From QNYZ01 sp964577615 (GTDB lineage: Bacteria; Desulfobacterota; Desulfobacteria; Desulfobacterales; QNYZ01): a stretch of 43,560 bases of DNA. The notes under the pieces are model-generated. The model ran no database searches, had not been told where the DNA came from, and saw only the letters and a list, made by a program, of their open reading frames with translations. A program made the translations under genes and the position numbers. Shown piece by piece: positions 41,567 through 43,560 of the stretch. The first letter of the stretch is position 1; each line of letters begins with the position of its first letter. The stretch lies in NCBI GenBank assembly GCA_964577615.1, contig CAZNZW010000025.1:1-43560 (forward strand), given 5' to 3'.

Positions 41567-42364
41567 ATGTCTGAAAATCAAACAGTTTCACAAGCGCCCG
41601 TCCTGCGCAGGGATGAAAACGGCATCTGCCACCTGACATTGAACCGCCCCAGAGCCTACAATGCCCTGTCGACCGCCTGCATGGCGGCATTGACCCGGGC
41701 GCTGGCCGATATTGCCGCCGACCCGTCCGTAAAGGTGGTTATCCTGGCCGGATCGGGAAAGGGGTTTTGCGCCGGGCACGACCTGAAGGAAATGCGCAGC
41801 TGTCCGGATCGGGAATTTTACGCAAAAATATTCGATACGTGCACCGAAATGATGCTGGCCATCACGCGGCTGCCGATACCGGTGATTGCAAAAGTGCACG
41901 GCATTGCCACGGCGGCCGGCTGTCAGCTGGTGGCCACCTGTGATCTGGCCGTGGCGGAAGAAAAAACAAAGTTTGCGACGCCGGGCGTCAACATCGGCCT
42001 GTTCTGCGCCACGCCCATGGTGGCTTTGTCCAGAAGCGTGGCCAGAAAGCATGCCATGGAGATGCTGCTGCTGGGCGACATGATATCGGCGGATCGCGCC
42101 TATGACATGGGGCTGGTCAACCGGGTTGCGCCACAGGATCAACTGGACGCGGTCACCCATGAACTGGCCGCCCGGATTGCGTCCAGATCGCCCTTCGCGC
42201 TCAAGATTGGGAAGCGCGCCTTCCACGACCAGATCACAAAAGACCTCCAGGGGGCCTACGCGCATTGCAGCCGGGTGATGGTCGAGAATATGATGGCCGA
42301 GGATGCAAAGGAAGGCATTGCGGCCTTCATGGAAAAACGGCCGCCGGTCTGGCGCGACCGTTAA
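41567..42364 (+). CDS. Enoyl-CoA hydratase/isomerase-family protein, ECHDC3-like
   Basis: The 265-residue crotonase has the CoA-binding AGSGKGFCAGHDLKEM and GIATAAGCQLVATCDLAVA motifs, very like the animal mitochondrial ECHDC3 group. In classical hydratases two glutamates add water; here the first position is Q120 and the second is G140 (FATPGVN). The oxyanion-hole backbone remains. It may therefore act as a non-hydratase crotonase (isomerase, thioesterase-like) or not be catalytic in the usual sense. It is 17 bases after the mtnA-like gene, so both are probably one transcript. Function is not established for this subgroup. Confidence 0.9.
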   Translation: MSENQTVSQAPVLRRDENGICHLTLNRPRAYNALSTACMAALTRALADIAADPSVKVVILAGSGKGFCAGHDLKEMRSCPDREFYAKIFDTCTEMMLAITRLPIPVIAKVHGIATAAGCQLVATCDLAVAEEKTKFATPGVNIGLFCATPMVALSRSVARKHAMEMLLLGDMISADRAYDMGLVNRVAPQDQLDAVTHELAARIASRSPFALKIGKRAFHDQITKDLQGAYAHCSRVMVENMMAEDAKEGIAAFMEKRPPVWRDR

Positions 42365-43024
42365 TCCGGCGGCGGGCCTCCTGTCCGTTGAGAACTGAAA
42401 AGGAATATCCGGGCAAACGGGTCCTTTCCCTTTCCGTCCATTTTTTTTGCGAAAAAGAAAACGAACCAAAAGAAATCACACCGGCGTAACATGGCCCTGA
42501 CGGGCCGCCCGCTGTGCGGGGCCGGGCACTGTCAGCGCCACATTTCGCCCTGATGCGGGGGAGGGATGTGCCGGTTTTCCTTGTTTTCCGGTATCGGGAA
42601 AGGGGTGCTGTTTTTCTCAACTATTTGTATTGACAATGGTATCGGTTTTTGATAAATGGAATTCAGTTTTTGATGGATTGGAAAAATTTATTCCCGAAAG
42701 GGTGCGCTTTGGGAATCAGTGGAAAAGGGGCGTGAGTGGAGACGGTCACGTCATTATTTTATTAGAAGTTTAGTGGTTTGTGTGCTTTGTTAACAACATC
42801 TGTGAACTCTGATCCATTAATTTCAATTTCGGGTCGGGTGTGAACAGCGGATAGTTTTCCATATTATTGTCTGATTACGTTGTTATGTGGAATATGCGAT
42901 GCGAGATGAAAATTCTGAAAACCCGACAGGTATACCCAGCCTCATATTCCGCTTTAATTTATTATTATAGGCATACATGTCTGATTTGTCCATATATGTG
43001 AGTCAATATGGTGTAATTTGATGG
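42365..43024. other. 660-base gene-free stretch with a composition break
   Basis: To about 42600 it is GC-rich and includes a dispersed-repeat-like segment (42449-42480, AAGAAAACGAACCAAAAG), a sequence type widespread between genes of unrelated genomes. From about 42620 the base composition becomes strongly AT-rich and stays so to the end. A possible -35 TTGACA is at 42630. No coding frame, RNA gene or palindrome of note was seen. Confidence 0.5.
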
Positions 43025-43054
43025 ATGTGTATGCGGATTGTTATACAAAAATAT

Positions 43055-43549
43055 ATGAATAAAGTAGATATAATAGGTATTGGTGCATTAAATATTGATT
43101 TTTTTGCAACTATCAAAAAACTATCAAAAGATTTTCAAATTTCATTCGATAGAAATATTGAAAATCAGTCGGAACGATTTCGTTCTATGGCAGTAGTTGA
43201 TGAATTCATTGAGGCTGTAGGTTCTGATAATTATGAAACTATGTATGGTGGGTCCGCATTTAATACAATTCAAGCAATAAATGCCCTAGATTTGGGTCTT
43301 AAAACAGCTTTTGTAGGTGTTGCAGGTGCGAAAGCAGGAGGCCGTAATTTTTGGAATCATTTGAAACACGAGAAAATTGATACTACTTATTGTTATCATG
43401 CTCCTAATGAGCAACCTGGGAAGTGTTTTGCTGTGGTAGATGGTAAAGACAGAAAATTAATCACAGCTGAAGGGGCAAATCGACTTTTAGCCGAATTTCT
43501 TTCTAATGGAAAAACAGGCCAAACAGGTTGGTCCAATGGTCAATCTTGA
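43055..43549 (+). pseudogene. PfkB-family carbohydrate/nucleoside kinase, N-terminal half, probably truncated or frameshifted
   Basis: The likely start is the ATG at 43055 (MNKVDIIGIGALNIDFF), though the frame opens at 43025; neither has a clear ribosome-binding site. It shows the PfkB N-terminal features GIGALNIDFF and MYGGSAFNTIQAINALDLGLKTAFVG. The reading frame ends in FLSNGKTGQTGWSNGQS and TGA at 43549. PfkB kinases are usually 300 or more residues and need a C-terminal GAGD motif, which is missing. A frameshift, a degraded gene or a continuation beyond 43560 in another frame are all possible. Codon use is AT-rich, unlike the rest of the window, suggesting transfer. Confidence 0.65.
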
Positions 43550-43560
43550 CAGCTTTATCG

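Overview
The window is mostly GC-rich chromosomal DNA. It probably comes from a Gram-negative anaerobe of the Desulfobacterota (a Desulfobacterales-like lineage). This is inferred from gene order (rpsF-rpsR-DUF2232-rplI-dnaB), the RpoH/FecR-OmpA-CHASE2 gene content and protein style. No marker that would fix the species is present. About 35 protein genes and one tRNA are supported. There is no CRISPR array, no rRNA and no complete insertion sequence.

Region A (1-9770, minus strand) is one long catabolic operon, read from about 9735 down past position 1. Its order is a periplasmic amide/urea-type binding protein, a flavodoxin-fold NAD(P)H oxidoreductase, a clear nicotinamidase (PncA), the ATPases and permeases of a Urt/Liv-type ABC transporter (G, F, H, M), a GntR/FCD regulator, a methylmalonate-semialdehyde-dehydrogenase-type ALDH, an AA_synth/DUF1185 protein, and the 2Fe-2S and FAD subunits of a xanthine-dehydrogenase-family hydroxylase. 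The molybdenum subunit is expected just outside the window. A palindrome, TTGTATACAA, overlaps the -10 of a sigma70-like promoter in front of the operon and is a natural target for the GntR regulator. My reading is uptake, deamidation and ring hydroxylation of a nicotinamide-like N-heterocyclic amide. This is the best candidate in the window for an undescribed system.

Region B (9843-16167) holds a membrane protein with a HEAT-like tail that overlaps a CPBP-family intramembrane protease (plus strand). It is followed by a FecR-domain protein, an OmpA-type lipoprotein and a CHASE2-PAS-histidine kinase-receiver hybrid (minus strand), probably one envelope-sensing unit.

Region C (16396-25281, minus) is housekeeping: rpsF, rpsR, a DUF2232 membrane protein, rplI, dnaB and hflX, then xerD, an M24 aminopeptidase and an unusual Fur-FeoA fusion. 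The 450 bases upstream of fur-feoA carry a good promoter, two perfect palindromes and very short ORFs behind strong ribosome-binding sites.

Region D (25735-42364, mostly plus) contains rsmG, tRNA-Arg(TCT) (minus), rpoH with a histone-H1-like lysine tail, a TPR lipoprotein, a LolB/DUF4292-like lipoprotein, a dGTPase-like HD protein, folD, an M23 peptidase and secA. It ends with the N-degron set clpS-clpA-aat, then an mtnA-type isomerase paired with an ECHDC3-type crotonase. A MITE-like inverted-repeat element (40196-40392) lies between aat and mtnA.

Region E (about 42365-43560) is a compositional break. It has a GC-rich dispersed-repeat stretch, then clearly AT-rich DNA with a PfkB-type kinase N-terminal half that stops early at 43549. 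This looks like the edge of an acquired or degraded segment.
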